DNA from: G965233625 sp965233625
GTDB lineage: Bacteria > Planctomycetota > Planctomycetia > Pirellulales > Pirellulaceae
Assembly (NCBI GenBank): GCA_965233625.1
Contig: OZ247499.1
Coordinates: 3,534,001 to 3,598,000 of the forward strand
Reading direction: 5' to 3'
DNA length: 64,000 nucleotides
In this document: positions 16,245-25,556 of the stretch, piece after piece
How positions within the stretch are numbered: position 1 is the stretch's first letter
Layout of the letters: each line of letters opens with the position of its first letter
Position numbers and translations under genes: made by a program
Notes under the pieces: generated by a model
The model's database searches: none
What the model saw: the letters and a program-made list of their open reading frames with translations, nothing else
Told to the model about the DNA's origin: nothing

Positions 16245-18101
16245 ATGGCGCGACCACGCCTGCTGTGTTTGCTGTCTGCCGTAACGCTGTTATCCGCCGC
16301 ACTGTGTGCCGTCCCACAAGCCAAGGCGGCCAAGCCAAAGTCGGCGGAACTACTGCCGCCCGGCACGCTGCTTTATATGCGGGTCAGCGACTCGCGTGAG
16401 CTGAAAAAGAAGTTCCGCGAAACCACGCTCGGCCGCATCGGCGCCGAAGAGAAGATGCAACCGTTCATCAAGAACCTATATGGTTCGGCGATGGATTCTT
16501 ACAAACGCGTCGAAGAAGACACCGGCGTAACGCTGGATGAAATGCTGGATATCCCGCAGGGCGAAGCATGCATCGCGCTGGTGGCGCCCGAAGACGAACG
16601 CCCTGCGCTGATCGCGTTGATTGAAGCGGGCGACAACATGAAGCAGATGCAGAAGCTGATGGACCGCGCTAAAGAACTCGCGCGGGAAGGCAACGGCATC
16701 CACTCAGAAGAAACCGTCGCCGGCACAAAGATGGATATCTACACGGGCGTTGGCAACCGCAAACGCACCTTTGTAATGTTCGAACGCGATGGCACCGTCG
16801 GCGTGGTCACCAACCTGGAACTGGCCCGCCAGATGCTGAACGTCTGGAACGGCGCCAAAGCCGATACGCTGGCAGATAACAAAAACTTCACCGCGATTAT
16901 GAGCCGCTGCAAAGGTTCTAACGATGAACCTGCCCACATCGCCTTCTACATCGACCCGATCAATCTGGTCAAAGCCAACGCCCGCGGAGACATCCTGCAG
17001 CAGGCTCAGATGGCCATCATCCCGGTGATCGGTCTCGACGGTCTGAAAGGTGTCGGTGGCAGCGTGATCTTCGCCCCGGAGAAGTTCGACACCGTCTTCC
17101 ATCTGCACGTCGCACTGGATACGCCACGCACGGGCGTGCTGGAAATGCTTACGCTGCAAGCCGGCGATACAGAGCCGGAGAAGTGGGTGCCGAAAGACGT
17201 TTCCACCTATGCCACCATCCACTGGGATGCACAGGAAACCGTCTCGAACCTGGAACTTGTGTACGACAGCTTCCTGGGCGAAGGCGCACTGGACGACCAG
17301 ATCAAATCCCGGATCAGTGATCGCATTGGCGTTGATTTTCAGAAAGACATTATCAACGAGCTGGACGGCCGTTTCACCTACATGACCTGGCTAGAGCCGC
17401 CGGCGCGTGTCGATAGCCAGGCAACGTTACTGGCCGCCAAGCTGAAAGACGAAAAAGACTTCCGGACCGTGGCCGAAGCGATCCGCAAGAACTTTGCCAA
17501 CGGCCTTACCGAAGACAGCTACGCAGGCGTTAAATACTACACCTTTGAAGCCCGCGGCCCGCGTGCACGGCGGCGGCCCCAGGCGGAGCGTCCTGAAGCG
17601 CAGGAAGACGGCGAGCAGCAGCCTGAACAGCAACGCCCGCGGTTTGACCGTCGCGAGCGTAAAGGCTGCATCTGCATCTTTGATGGTTACATGATTATGT
17701 GCGACAGCCCCAAGCTGCTTGGCAAAATCATCGAGACGCGTGGCAACGCCGATCTCTCGCTCCGCAAGAACATCGACTACAAAGTTTTCGCTTCCAAAGC
17801 CAAACGGCAGACCGGCGGCGACAAAGCTGGCATGCTCTTATTCCACCGTCCATCAACCAACATGAAGTTGATGTACGACCTGGCCAAAGAGCAGAACACC
17901 CGCGACGTTCTGGCCGACCGCAGCGAGCGGAACCGTGTCGTAGGCGCGTTGAACAAGGCGCTCGGCGAAACGGAACTGCCGCCATTTGCTGAAATCTCTA
18001 AGCACCTGACGCCAACGGGCGGCGTGCTGGTGAATGAAGACACCGGCTTCCACTTCACCGGCTTCACCTTGAAAACCGAAGGCGGCGAAGAAGACGAATA
18101 G
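16245..18101 (+). CDS. Large exported protein, paralogue of the 45913-47928 protein
   Basis: A 618-residue protein. ATG at 16245 with AAAGGGG upstream begins an export signal (cut near PQAKAAKP). The frame to 16101 adds an implausible prefix. The body mixes alpha and beta segments (LPPGTLLYMRVSDSRELKKK, MFERDGTVGVVTNLELARQM, IAFYIDPINLVKANARG) and a charged Arg/Pro/Glu/Gln-rich insert near residues 435-470. Order, length and many segments match the gene at 45913, including the late STNMKLMYD/HQSLEAPYEMM region and the final LTPTGGVLVNEDTGFHFTGF. The layout recalls DUF3352-like exported proteins. Function unknown. An intrinsic terminator follows. Confidence 0.75.
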   Translation: MARPRLLCLLSAVTLLSAALCAVPQAKAAKPKSAELLPPGTLLYMRVSDSRELKKKFRETTLGRIGAEEKMQPFIKNLYGSAMDSYKRVEEDTGVTLDEMLDIPQGEACIALVAPEDERPALIALIEAGDNMKQMQKLMDRAKELAREGNGIHSEETVAGTKMDIYTGVGNRKRTFVMFERDGTVGVVTNLELARQMLNVWNGAKADTLADNKNFTAIMSRCKGSNDEPAHIAFYIDPINLVKANARGDILQQAQMAIIPVIGLDGLKGVGGSVIFAPEKFDTVFHLHVALDTPRTGVLEMLTLQAGDTEPEKWVPKDVSTYATIHWDAQETVSNLELVYDSFLGEGALDDQIKSRISDRIGVDFQKDIINELDGRFTYMTWLEPPARVDSQATLLAAKLKDEKDFRTVAEAIRKNFANGLTEDSYAGVKYYTFEARGPRARRRPQAERPEAQEDGEQQPEQQRPRFDRRERKGCICIFDGYMIMCDSPKLLGKIIETRGNADLSLRKNIDYKVFASKAKRQTGGDKAGMLLFHRPSTNMKLMYDLAKEQNTRDVLADRSERNRVVGALNKALGETELPPFAEISKHLTPTGGVLVNEDTGFHFTGFTLKTEGGEEDE

Positions 18102-18154
18102 CCGCCGGCACTTGCAACCAAACGCCGGGCAGAAGCATTTTCAACTTGATCGAG

Positions 18155-18184
18155 AAAGCCACGTTACAATGACGTGGCTTTTTC
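18155..18184 (+). terminator. Intrinsic terminator
   Basis: AAAGCCACGT (18155-18164) pairs perfectly with ACGTGGCTTT (18172-18181) across a seven-base loop and runs into TTTTTCT. It lies about 50 bases after the stop of the 16245-18101 gene and ends that transcript before the sialidase-like gene. Confidence 0.88.
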
Positions 18185-18208
18185 TATTTCACCCTGGGAG
18201 TTGGACGG

Positions 18209-19333
18209 ATGGTTAATCGTCGCCAGTTGATGCAACTTGCCGCCGCAACGCCGCTACTTGCCAGTGTGGCGCCGGTTAAGGCGTTCGCCGCAGAACCGCA
18301 GATTAAGGTGCATCGCACACAGGTTATCAGTAGGCAGCCGGACCACTATCACGGCTGGCCCACACTCACGCGGCGCAGCAACGGGGAACTGCTAGTCGTG
18401 TGTTCGGGCGGACGGAAGGCGCACGTCTGTCCGTTCGGGCGTGTGGAACTTATACGTTCCAGCGATAACGGCAAAACCTGGTCGTGGCCGCGTGTACTGC
18501 TGGATGGCGCCATCGACGACCGCGACGCCGGTGTTCTCGAAACCGCCAAGGGCAGCCTGCTGGTCACCACCTTCACTTCCAACGCGTACGAGTCTTCGCT
18601 GAAGAAACATCCTGACTGGCTGCCCGTTCACCGGCGTCTACCCGCCGCGGCTAGGAAGAAGGAACTGGGCACGTGGATGATCCGTTCGACCGATGGCGGC
18701 GTGACATGGTCTGCCCGTTACGACTGCCAGGTGAATAGCCCACACGGCCCGGTTCAACTAGCTGACGGCCGTTTGCTTTATGCCGGTAGAAATCTGTGGC
18801 GCAGCGAAACACGCATCGGCGTCTGCCAGTCGGAAGACGACGGCCAGACCTGGCAGTGGCTGGCGGACATTCCTGCACGCGAGGGCGACACGCTGGCGAA
18901 CTATCATGAACTGCACGCCGTGCAAGCCGCAGATGGCTCTATCATCGTGCACATCCGCAACCACAACACTCGGCACAACCGCGAAACGCTGCAGACCACG
19001 TCAACCGACGGCGGCAAGACCTGGTCCACACCCAAGTCGATTGGCGTATGGGGGCTGCCTTCCCATTTGATCAAGCTGTCCGATGATCGTCTGCTGATGA
19101 GTTACGGCCACCGCCGCAAACCGTACGGCATCCAGGCACGTTTGAGCGAAGATCACGGCAAAACCTGGTCGGCGCCGATGATCCTCACCGCCGATGGCGC
19201 CGGGGGCGACCTGGGCTATCCATCCACGGTTGAGCTAGAAGATCGTTCGCTGGTTACGGTCTGGTACGAACGGTTAACCGGCAAACCGATGGCCGTGCTG
19301 CGGATGGCGCACTGGTCGCTGCATGGGAAGTAG
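18209..19333 (+). CDS. Exported sialidase-like (BNR/Asp-box) glycoside hydrolase
   Basis: A 374-residue protein. The N-terminus NRRQLMQLAAATPLLASVAP carries a twin-arginine-type signal, so export of the folded protein is likely. Five Asp-boxes mark the six-bladed sialidase propeller: SSDNGKTWSW, STDGGVTWSA, SEDDGQTWQW, STDGGKTWST and SEDHGKTWSA. An Arg-rich first blade (LTRRSNGELLVVCSGGR) and the acidic ELHAVQAADGS segment could supply part of the active site, but no full catalytic set was traced. Members in planctomycetes degrade sialic-acid-like or other algal glycans. It stands alone between a terminator and a convergent pair. Confidence 0.85.
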   Translation: MVNRRQLMQLAAATPLLASVAPVKAFAAEPQIKVHRTQVISRQPDHYHGWPTLTRRSNGELLVVCSGGRKAHVCPFGRVELIRSSDNGKTWSWPRVLLDGAIDDRDAGVLETAKGSLLVTTFTSNAYESSLKKHPDWLPVHRRLPAAARKKELGTWMIRSTDGGVTWSARYDCQVNSPHGPVQLADGRLLYAGRNLWRSETRIGVCQSEDDGQTWQWLADIPAREGDTLANYHELHAVQAADGSIIVHIRNHNTRHNRETLQTTSTDGGKTWSTPKSIGVWGLPSHLIKLSDDRLLMSYGHRRKPYGIQARLSEDHGKTWSAPMILTADGAGGDLGYPSTVELEDRSLVTVWYERLTGKPMAVLRMAHWSLHGK

Positions 19334-19365
19334 TTTCGCTTTGCGAATGGCAATTGCATACGCGT

Positions 19366-19842
19366 TTAGAGAAACGCTGCGCCCGTCATAATCAACGCCT
19401 TCGTGCGTCCTGCGACCAGACCTTCGCCTTGGCCATCGCCACGTCCATCGGCGACATCCATGTTATGGTCGCCATTGCCATAACCATCGTTCAAGGGTAT
19501 CCACGGATCGAGGGAGTAGCCCGGTCCTTCGCCATCTCCATTCAAATGACCATAGCCCCGGACGAATCCGTCACCCAGGCCGTTGCCACGGTTGTCCCTG
19601 CCGGTTCTGGGAAGGCTACCGTCTCCTGCCCCATCACCATTGGCGTAAACACTACCGCCATGCTCCGTATCTTCAGCCAGCCGGGTGCGTACAAGCGGCT
19701 TCCGCCACTCGTGGCACAGGGAACTGCCCCGCTCTTCAAGCCAGTCAGCGTAAACCAGCCGGCGGCTGACATCACCGGGAGCATCAGCAATGGCTTGAAG
19801 CAGTGGATGCAGCGACATAGCGGTTTTGCCGGAACGGTTCAT
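19366..19842 (-). CDS. TIGR02996-domain protein with Gly/Asp-rich tail
   Basis: A 158-residue protein from ATG 19842; an internal ATG at 19818 is the alternative. Residues 9-45 (MSLHPLLQAIADAPGDVSRR then LVYADWLEERGS) are a clear TIGR02996 domain, a short planctomycete domain usually placed at the N-terminus of proteins with repeats. The rest is low in hydrophobics and full of Gly-Asp/Gly-Asn pairs (NGDGAGDGS, GNGLGDGF, DGRGDGQGEG), possibly a calcium-binding or flexible tail. It starts five bases after the stop of the CpaB-like gene, so the two are coupled. No function is known for this architecture. Confidence 0.7.
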   Translation of the reverse strand: MNRSGKTAMSLHPLLQAIADAPGDVSRRLVYADWLEERGSSLCHEWRKPLVRTRLAEDTEHGGSVYANGDGAGDGSLPRTGRDNRGNGLGDGFVRGYGHLNGDGEGPGYSLDPWIPLNDGYGNGDHNMDVADGRGDGQGEGLVAGRTKALIMTGAAFL

Positions 19843-19846
19843 CCAG

Positions 19847-20602
19847 CTACTTCTTAGGCGGATGCAGCAGGATGCCGATATTTCTTGTGCCGTTTTTGGT
19901 GGTGTATTCGACGAGTTTTGTGGACTGGCGATCAAGGCCGTCACCTTCAACCTTGATGACCACGCCTATCAACCGGTCCTGCGTCTGAGATTTCCGCGAC
20001 GCTGCCAATGCACCCCGGCTGCCCAGGCGGTTACCGACGGAGCAGATCGTGAACGGACCAAGGTACTCAACACCTGCACTGGTCGTGGTCGCGTTGGCAT
20101 CAGGTTCAGGTCGCAACGCGCCTGCATCTGCTGGCGGCGGCAGAGTTGCCGGGGCCCGTGTTTTCAACTTAGGCACGATGAAGGTGATTTCGTCGCCTGG
20201 ATTGACCAGATCCGGCACAAAGCTCTGGCTAGAGACCGCGACAACATGCTGCCGTTCATCGGGTTGCAGATTCAGCTTCGCCGGTGGAGTGGTGTAAATG
20301 CTGCGTGGCAGCAGTTCACCGCCGCGGACGGTCCGCGCGGGTGCGACGCCGACGACGGTTTTCAGGTCTTTGTATAAGAAGACATAGTCTTTCAGATTGC
20401 CGGCGTGACGCTCTGGGATGGGCACCGCTTCGAGATGCTCTTTAGTAAGTTTATCGGGGGGCGAAATGTCGAAGCCTTCCTTCACGCCCAGAAACATCAC
20501 CTTCTCAACGTCGGCCGTTTTCTGTTGCAGATAGACCCAGTTCAACGCCACCGCCAGAAGCCCAAGCAGGCCGGCGACGATCAGTCCCTGAAGACCCTTC
20601 AT
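19847..20602 (-). CDS. CpaB/RcpC-like pilus assembly or SAF-domain protein
   Basis: A 251-residue protein with one N-terminal membrane span (LIVAGLLGLLAVALNWVYLQQ), as in CpaB. Residues 60-105 (LKDYVFLYKDLKTVVGVAPARTV then GGELLPRSI) resemble the SAF domain, and ERQHVVAVSSQSFVPDLVNPGDEI is the RcpC-like segment of Flp pilus CpaB proteins. A Pro/Ala-rich loop (PATLPPPADAGALRPEP) interrupts the C-terminal domain. In Flp/tad systems CpaB helps pilus assembly across the envelope, but no cpaA, cpaC or cpaF gene is near, so this may be an orphan or a family member with another job. ORF start ATG 20602 opens directly into the membrane span. Confidence 0.72.
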   Translation of the reverse strand: MKGLQGLIVAGLLGLLAVALNWVYLQQKTADVEKVMFLGVKEGFDISPPDKLTKEHLEAVPIPERHAGNLKDYVFLYKDLKTVVGVAPARTVRGGELLPRSIYTTPPAKLNLQPDERQHVVAVSSQSFVPDLVNPGDEITFIVPKLKTRAPATLPPPADAGALRPEPDANATTTSAGVEYLGPFTICSVGNRLGSRGALAASRKSQTQDRLIGVVIKVEGDGLDRQSTKLVEYTTKNGTRNIGILLHPPKK

Positions 20603-20893
20603 GCTGTTACCTTTGCGTTTAACAATGCTGTTCCTGAAGTGTCACTATCATATCACGGCGCGGACGCGGTTGGGGAAGTTCTGAAAACGAACTGCCTGGT
20701 CCCAACGCTTGACTCGCGCTGCGGCAGCGCTAGTATTGCAGTGGCGAACCTGCTCCAGGACGGGGCGGCGATATTTTGATCTAACGAAAACAAGGTCACT
20801 TCTCCGGCGTGCTGCCGGCTCCGCCTCGCCACGGCTGACCATCTTTATTCTTTGCCTCAGACTATCTGGCAGCGTGAAGGAGCGCGTACGAAC

Positions 20894-21937
20894 ATGCAAC
20901 GCTTGCATTGCACTGGCAGCATTATTGCCACCCTGTTTCTCATAAACCTGGCTACACTCTTCCCGCACACCCTGCTGGCGGCGCCGCGTGTGCACTTTGA
21001 TACGCCCGGTGTGGTCGCCTGCCGCGAAATCCCGCCTACCAAAGAGACACCCGCGCTGCCCGGCGGCAAGCTGATTGAAGCGCGGATCCAGATTTCTTCG
21101 CTCATCGGGCGTGGCTCGGAAGAGGATCTGCTGCAGTTCTTCTACCGCATCGAATGCCCGCATCGCACGATGCAGGTTTACGACTACCTGCCACGGACCA
21201 CCCTTGCCAGCAAGTACGAAGGCTCGATCAAGTACGAGGAGAAGGACCAGACAACCAACGCCGTGCGGGTCGGGGCGACAACTCTACCGTTTGAAATGAT
21301 CACCGGCGGCAACGCCAATGGCGAGATCGTGCGGACAGACACCACCACCGTCCGTTACGAACTTCTACCACCCAAACACCAACTGTCTGCTAGCGGCACT
21401 TTGAGACGCGGCGCCGGTGTCTATTTCAAGCTGAAGCCATCGTCGCGCACCTCGCTGGAAGGCGGTAAAGAGTTTGTACTGCGGATGCATGTGCCCAAGA
21501 CATGGCGGGGTGGGTATCTGCGGTTGCAGTGCGTGGCCACGGGATTTTATCGCGGGCTGGTCAGCCAGTTTGACGAACAGGAACAATGCGGCCGCGCCAG
21601 CTTCACCCTGGCCCTGCATCTCCAGGATGACGAACCGGCTGCTCAGGCCGCCCGGCAGTTTGTCGCCCACGAGAACGCCCTTCGCCGCGCGGCCGCGGAA
21701 CACCGCCAAGCCATCAGCCAGCAGTCGCTGCCGCTGTTGCGCCGCAGTGTCGGAACGTGGCTCGGCGTTGTCGAGCCGCAACCGCCGGCCGACTGGCTGC
21801 AACAGATTGAACAACTGCCCCCCGGCGCATCGCCGCCAGAGTTCACCGGCCGTTTACCTAAAACCGTGCAGCGCACCGTGCAGGATTATCACGAGTCCAA
21901 GAACAGCGTGCACGCGTTAACTGCCTCCATGCAGTAA
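20894..21937 (+). CDS. Exported protein of unknown function
   Basis: A 347-residue protein. ATG at 20894 opens an export signal (IIATLFLINLATLFPHTLLA, cut near LLAAPRV); a GAAGGAG lies about 12 bases upstream. The first two thirds are beta-rich (VHFDTPGVVACREIPP, LIEARIQISSLIGRGSE, YFKLKPSSRTSLEGGK), as in an immunoglobulin-like or jelly-roll domain, with LRMHVPKTWRGGYLRLQC near residue 205. The last 120 residues are helical and charged. No family was recognised. The 291-base gap upstream, shared with the divergent CpaB-like gene, must hold both promoters; no clear boxes were found. The PEGA gene follows on the same strand. Confidence 0.65.
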   Translation: MQRLHCTGSIIATLFLINLATLFPHTLLAAPRVHFDTPGVVACREIPPTKETPALPGGKLIEARIQISSLIGRGSEEDLLQFFYRIECPHRTMQVYDYLPRTTLASKYEGSIKYEEKDQTTNAVRVGATTLPFEMITGGNANGEIVRTDTTTVRYELLPPKHQLSASGTLRRGAGVYFKLKPSSRTSLEGGKEFVLRMHVPKTWRGGYLRLQCVATGFYRGLVSQFDEQEQCGRASFTLALHLQDDEPAAQAARQFVAHENALRRAAAEHRQAISQQSLPLLRRSVGTWLGVVEPQPPADWLQQIEQLPPGASPPEFTGRLPKTVQRTVQDYHESKNSVHALTASMQ

Positions 21938-22052
21938 TGGGCCGCTGCTTCGCGTCAGAGCAGAATATCGCTCTGGCTCTGCAAACGGTTGCCCGGTACA
22001 CTCCTGCCGCTTTTCTAAATGCGGCCCTTCGCCCCGGCAGGAGATTTCTGAC

Positions 22053-22577
22053 ATGCACCTTCGACCTTGGCAGGCAGCGTTGCTAGTGGTGATGCTTTGC
22101 ACCTTGCAGATGGGCGCCGTGCGCCGCCGGTTAACCATCCGCAGCAATCCGCCCGGCGCGCAGGTTTATATTGACGACCAGTATATTGGCGTCACGCCGG
22201 TTTCGACTTCGTTTATCTACTACGGCACGCGGAAGGTGCAGCTTGTCAAAAGCGGGTTTGAAACCGTGACGGAGAAGCACAAAATCGCGGCGCCGTGGTA
22301 TCAGTACCCCGTTGTCGATTTCTTCGCTGAGAATATCAATCCGCAGGAAATCCGCGATGAACGTGAACTGCGGTTCACCCTGCAGCCGCAACAGCTAATC
22401 GCACCGGAAGAATTGCTACGCCGTGGCAAAGAACTGCGTGGCGGCGTGCAACAAAGCTACGTCGCGCCGGTGCTGCCCGCAACGCGTTACCCGTTGCCGC
22501 AACCGCCCGCTGCTCCGCAGCCGCCCGCAACGCAGCCGGTGTTTCCGCCGCGGCAGCCGCCGTTTAACGGGCGATAA
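22053..22577 (+). CDS. PEGA-domain envelope protein with Pro-rich tail
   Basis: A 174-residue protein. Residues 7-22 are a hydrophobic anchor or signal. Residues 24-75 (RRLTIRSNPPGAQVYIDDQY, then IGVTPVS and VQLVKSGFETV) are a PEGA domain, a beta-rich module of surface-layer and envelope proteins. The C-terminal 45 residues are rich in Pro, Gln and Ala and probably disordered or cell-wall spanning. It follows the exported protein at 20894 after 115 bases. An 8-bp stem (22577-22584 with 22609-22616) followed by TTTCTTCC begins at its stop codon and may end the transcript. Confidence 0.82.
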   Translation: MHLRPWQAALLVVMLCTLQMGAVRRRLTIRSNPPGAQVYIDDQYIGVTPVSTSFIYYGTRKVQLVKSGFETVTEKHKIAAPWYQYPVVDFFAENINPQEIRDERELRFTLQPQQLIAPEELLRRGKELRGGVQQSYVAPVLPATRYPLPQPPAAPQPPATQPVFPPRQPPFNGR

Positions 22578-22622
22578 AATACCGGCGTTGACAGCATAAC
22601 GGCTTTCGCGGTATTTCTTCCT
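22577..22622 (+). terminator. Possible terminator stem after the PEGA gene
   Basis: AAATACCG (22577-22584) pairs with CGGTATTT (22609-22616), then TTTCTTCC. The 24-base loop is long and the T-run is imperfect, so this is a tentative call. A TTGACA at 22587-22592 inside the loop could be the -35 box of the next gene, though no good -10 was found. Confidence 0.4.
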
Positions 22623-22695
22623 ATCCGTGGACCGCACCACGAAAAAACCGTTACCGACGGAACCGCCGCAGATGGATCTGCGGACGATTGCTTGA

Positions 22696-23685
<990 letters not shown>

Positions 23686-23701
23686 CTGGTTACCAGTGCA
23701 T

Positions 23702-24127
23702 CTAAACCTTGCCAGCAAGATACTCATCCAGCCGTGCATTCCAGCTTCTCGCGAAAACGCCGTGATAAGTTGGCTGGCGGATTTCGTAGATGACAAGGAT
23801 CGCGGTTAGCAGGCATTGCGGTAGGCAGATGCCTGCGATGTGCAGCCGGTGGAAGATGGACCACGCCAGGCAGTTTGCGACGAAGACGCCTGCCCAGATG
23901 AGTTCTGGCTTGCGGCGGATGCGGAAGACGTTGCAGAACAGAAAAAAGTGGGCAACCACGAACAGGCCCAGTAGCGATAGACCTGCCGTGAAATCGTAAG
24001 TCGCCGCCGTGGCCACCACTGCCACGGCTAAGACGATGCCATCCAGCAGCGAAAACCGCAGCCCCCAGGTGCGTGGCTTCCCTTGAAAGGTTAAGCCCCG
24101 TTCATCCGGGTTGCGATCTTCCGGCAT
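23702..24127 (-). CDS. Small polytopic membrane protein of unknown function
   Basis: A 141-residue protein. A short polar N-terminus (MPEDRNPDERGL) is followed by three or four hydrophobic spans: about residues 27-45, 48-66, 76-95 and 98-115 (LLDGIVLAVAVVATAATY, LSLLGLFVVAHFFLFCNVF, LIWAGVFVANCLAWSIF, ICLPQCLLTAILVIYE). The C-terminus is polar and may be cytoplasmic. No family was recognised. It lies 27 bases downstream of the DUF1080 gene on the same strand and may be co-transcribed with it. Confidence 0.65.
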   Translation of the reverse strand: MPEDRNPDERGLTFQGKPRTWGLRFSLLDGIVLAVAVVATAATYDFTAGLSLLGLFVVAHFFLFCNVFRIRRKPELIWAGVFVANCLAWSIFHRLHIAGICLPQCLLTAILVIYEIRQPTYHGVFARSWNARLDEYLAGKV

Positions 24128-24154
24128 ACTTCGACCTACATGGTTTCGATGCCT

Positions 24155-25408
24155 CTAGCGGCGGAAGATCTGCCAGCACCGCCGGGTTTTCTTTTTGGGG
24201 CAACATGTAGCTGGCGTGCACGACGGGGCCTGTTGAACCGTCGCCGTGCAGCAGCTTGATGCCGGAGCTGCGACAGCCGTGGCACAAGTGTCGACGGTGT
24301 TGCAGACGGTACTTAGCTCTGGCTGAGTGTTCGCGTCAAAGCTTGATGCGAATTGCGGAGCGGTGGCGGAGTGCCCTTTCACTTCGGCGACCATCTGTTC
24401 GGGCTGGCCGATGTTATCACGCACGATCCACATGTTACGGAACCTTACCTGGTCGCGGTGATCCTGGAACAGAATTGGTAGCGGGTTGGGTCCTTCCTGA
24501 CGGCCGGCGCCGGTTTTGTTGGCGATTTTTACATCGTCCTGCACGGCGACGCCGTTATGCAGAACTGTGATGCGTGCGTTCTCGGTACGCTTGCCATCTT
24601 TAAACCGCGCGGCGCGGAAGTGGATGTCGTATGTCTGCCATTGCAGCGGCGGCAGCGCCATGTTGACCTCGGGCGCACGCTGACGGTACAGGGCGCCCGA
24701 TTCGTTCTTCACGCCGTCCAGACCAAAGGAATCGAGGATCTGCACTTCGTACCGGCGTTGAATATACACGCCGCTATTGCCACGCTGCTGACCGCGGAAC
24801 TTCGGCATAAACGGCGTGCGGAATTCGATGTGCAGGCGGAAGTCGCCCACCGGCTCTTTGGTCATGAAGCCTTGTTTCAGCAGACCGTTGTCGACGACGG
24901 CTTCGCCTTCAAGCTCTTCCGTTTCGGCGCCACCGAACAGCACCACGGCGCCCGGAGGCGGCGCCATGCCCATCGAAGGGCTGACGCGATGCACCTTCTC
25001 CAGCCGGCCCAGTTGTTCGCCCGCTGAGTTGTAAGCGGTGAACCACTCGCCGTCGAAGCGATACGTACGGTCGTGCTGCTCACCCGCCAGCGTCACCTGA
25101 TTACTGCCCGGTTTGGAAGCCAGTTTGATCCGCGTCTGCGAGTACCAGCCGTCGCCGGGCAGCCCACCTTGCAGCAACACAGCTTCAAAGGCGCCGTCGC
25201 CTACCGCGATGACCTGCAGGCCCCAGGTGATCGCAGAGTTTTCCGATTCCAGCAGCGGGCCTTTGTACTCACCCTGGATCTGATAGTCCGGGCCAGCGTC
25301 TTCGGGCGAAAGAAAAACGCCCGGCCGCAGTTGCGGCTGACCAATGGCGTGCGGCGCCGCCACCAGGGACAAAGTAAGGGTAACAGCGACGATCAGATAC
25401 AGACGCAT
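24155..25408 (-). CDS. Exported DUF1080 (3-keto-disaccharide hydrolase family) protein with Cys-rich tail
   Basis: A 417-residue protein with an export signal (residues 1-22, cut near AIGQPQ). Residues 150-345 are the DUF1080 lectin-like domain: VLFGGAETEELEGEAVVDNG, DFRLHIEFRTPFMP, RGNSGVYIQRRYEVQILDSF and WQTYDIHFRAARF are typical. Family members act on or bind sugars in the periplasm. The C-terminal 55 residues are unusual: repeated cysteine and alanine (TCATAVAAPASSCC, CTPATCCPKKKTRRC) ending in a basic tail, perhaps a metal-binding or disulfide-linked anchor. It is separated from the upstream large cytochrome gene by 148 bases holding a stem-loop. Confidence 0.88.
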   Translation of the reverse strand: MRLYLIVAVTLTLSLVAAPHAIGQPQLRPGVFLSPEDAGPDYQIQGEYKGPLLESENSAITWGLQVIAVGDGAFEAVLLQGGLPGDGWYSQTRIKLASKPGSNQVTLAGEQHDRTYRFDGEWFTAYNSAGEQLGRLEKVHRVSPSMGMAPPPGAVVLFGGAETEELEGEAVVDNGLLKQGFMTKEPVGDFRLHIEFRTPFMPKFRGQQRGNSGVYIQRRYEVQILDSFGLDGVKNESGALYRQRAPEVNMALPPLQWQTYDIHFRAARFKDGKRTENARITVLHNGVAVQDDVKIANKTGAGRQEGPNPLPILFQDHRDQVRFRNMWIVRDNIGQPEQMVAEVKGHSATAPQFASSFDANTQPELSTVCNTVDTCATAVAAPASSCCTATVQQAPSCTPATCCPKKKTRRCWQIFRR

Positions 25409-25494
25409 AAAGGCACTCCAAGGCGGGTGGCGGAATCTCGTTGCAGGTCAATCAGGCTCTTTGCAGTGGTGTTTCCCACATAGTCTATCTTGAA

Positions 25495-25527
25495 CATTGC
25501 CAACTGCATAATTTTCTGTTGGCAATG
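25495..25527 (-). terminator. Stem-loop between the PVC cytochrome and DUF1080 genes
   Basis: CATTGCCAAC (25495-25504) pairs perfectly with GTTGGCAATG (25518-25527) over a 13-base loop, 30 bases after the stop of the cytochrome gene in the direction of transcription. No T-run follows on the minus strand, so it may be an attenuating or mRNA-stabilising hairpin instead of a true terminator. Confidence 0.5.
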
Positions 25528-25556
25528 TCGCTGAAATACACAAGATGTGGCGGAAA

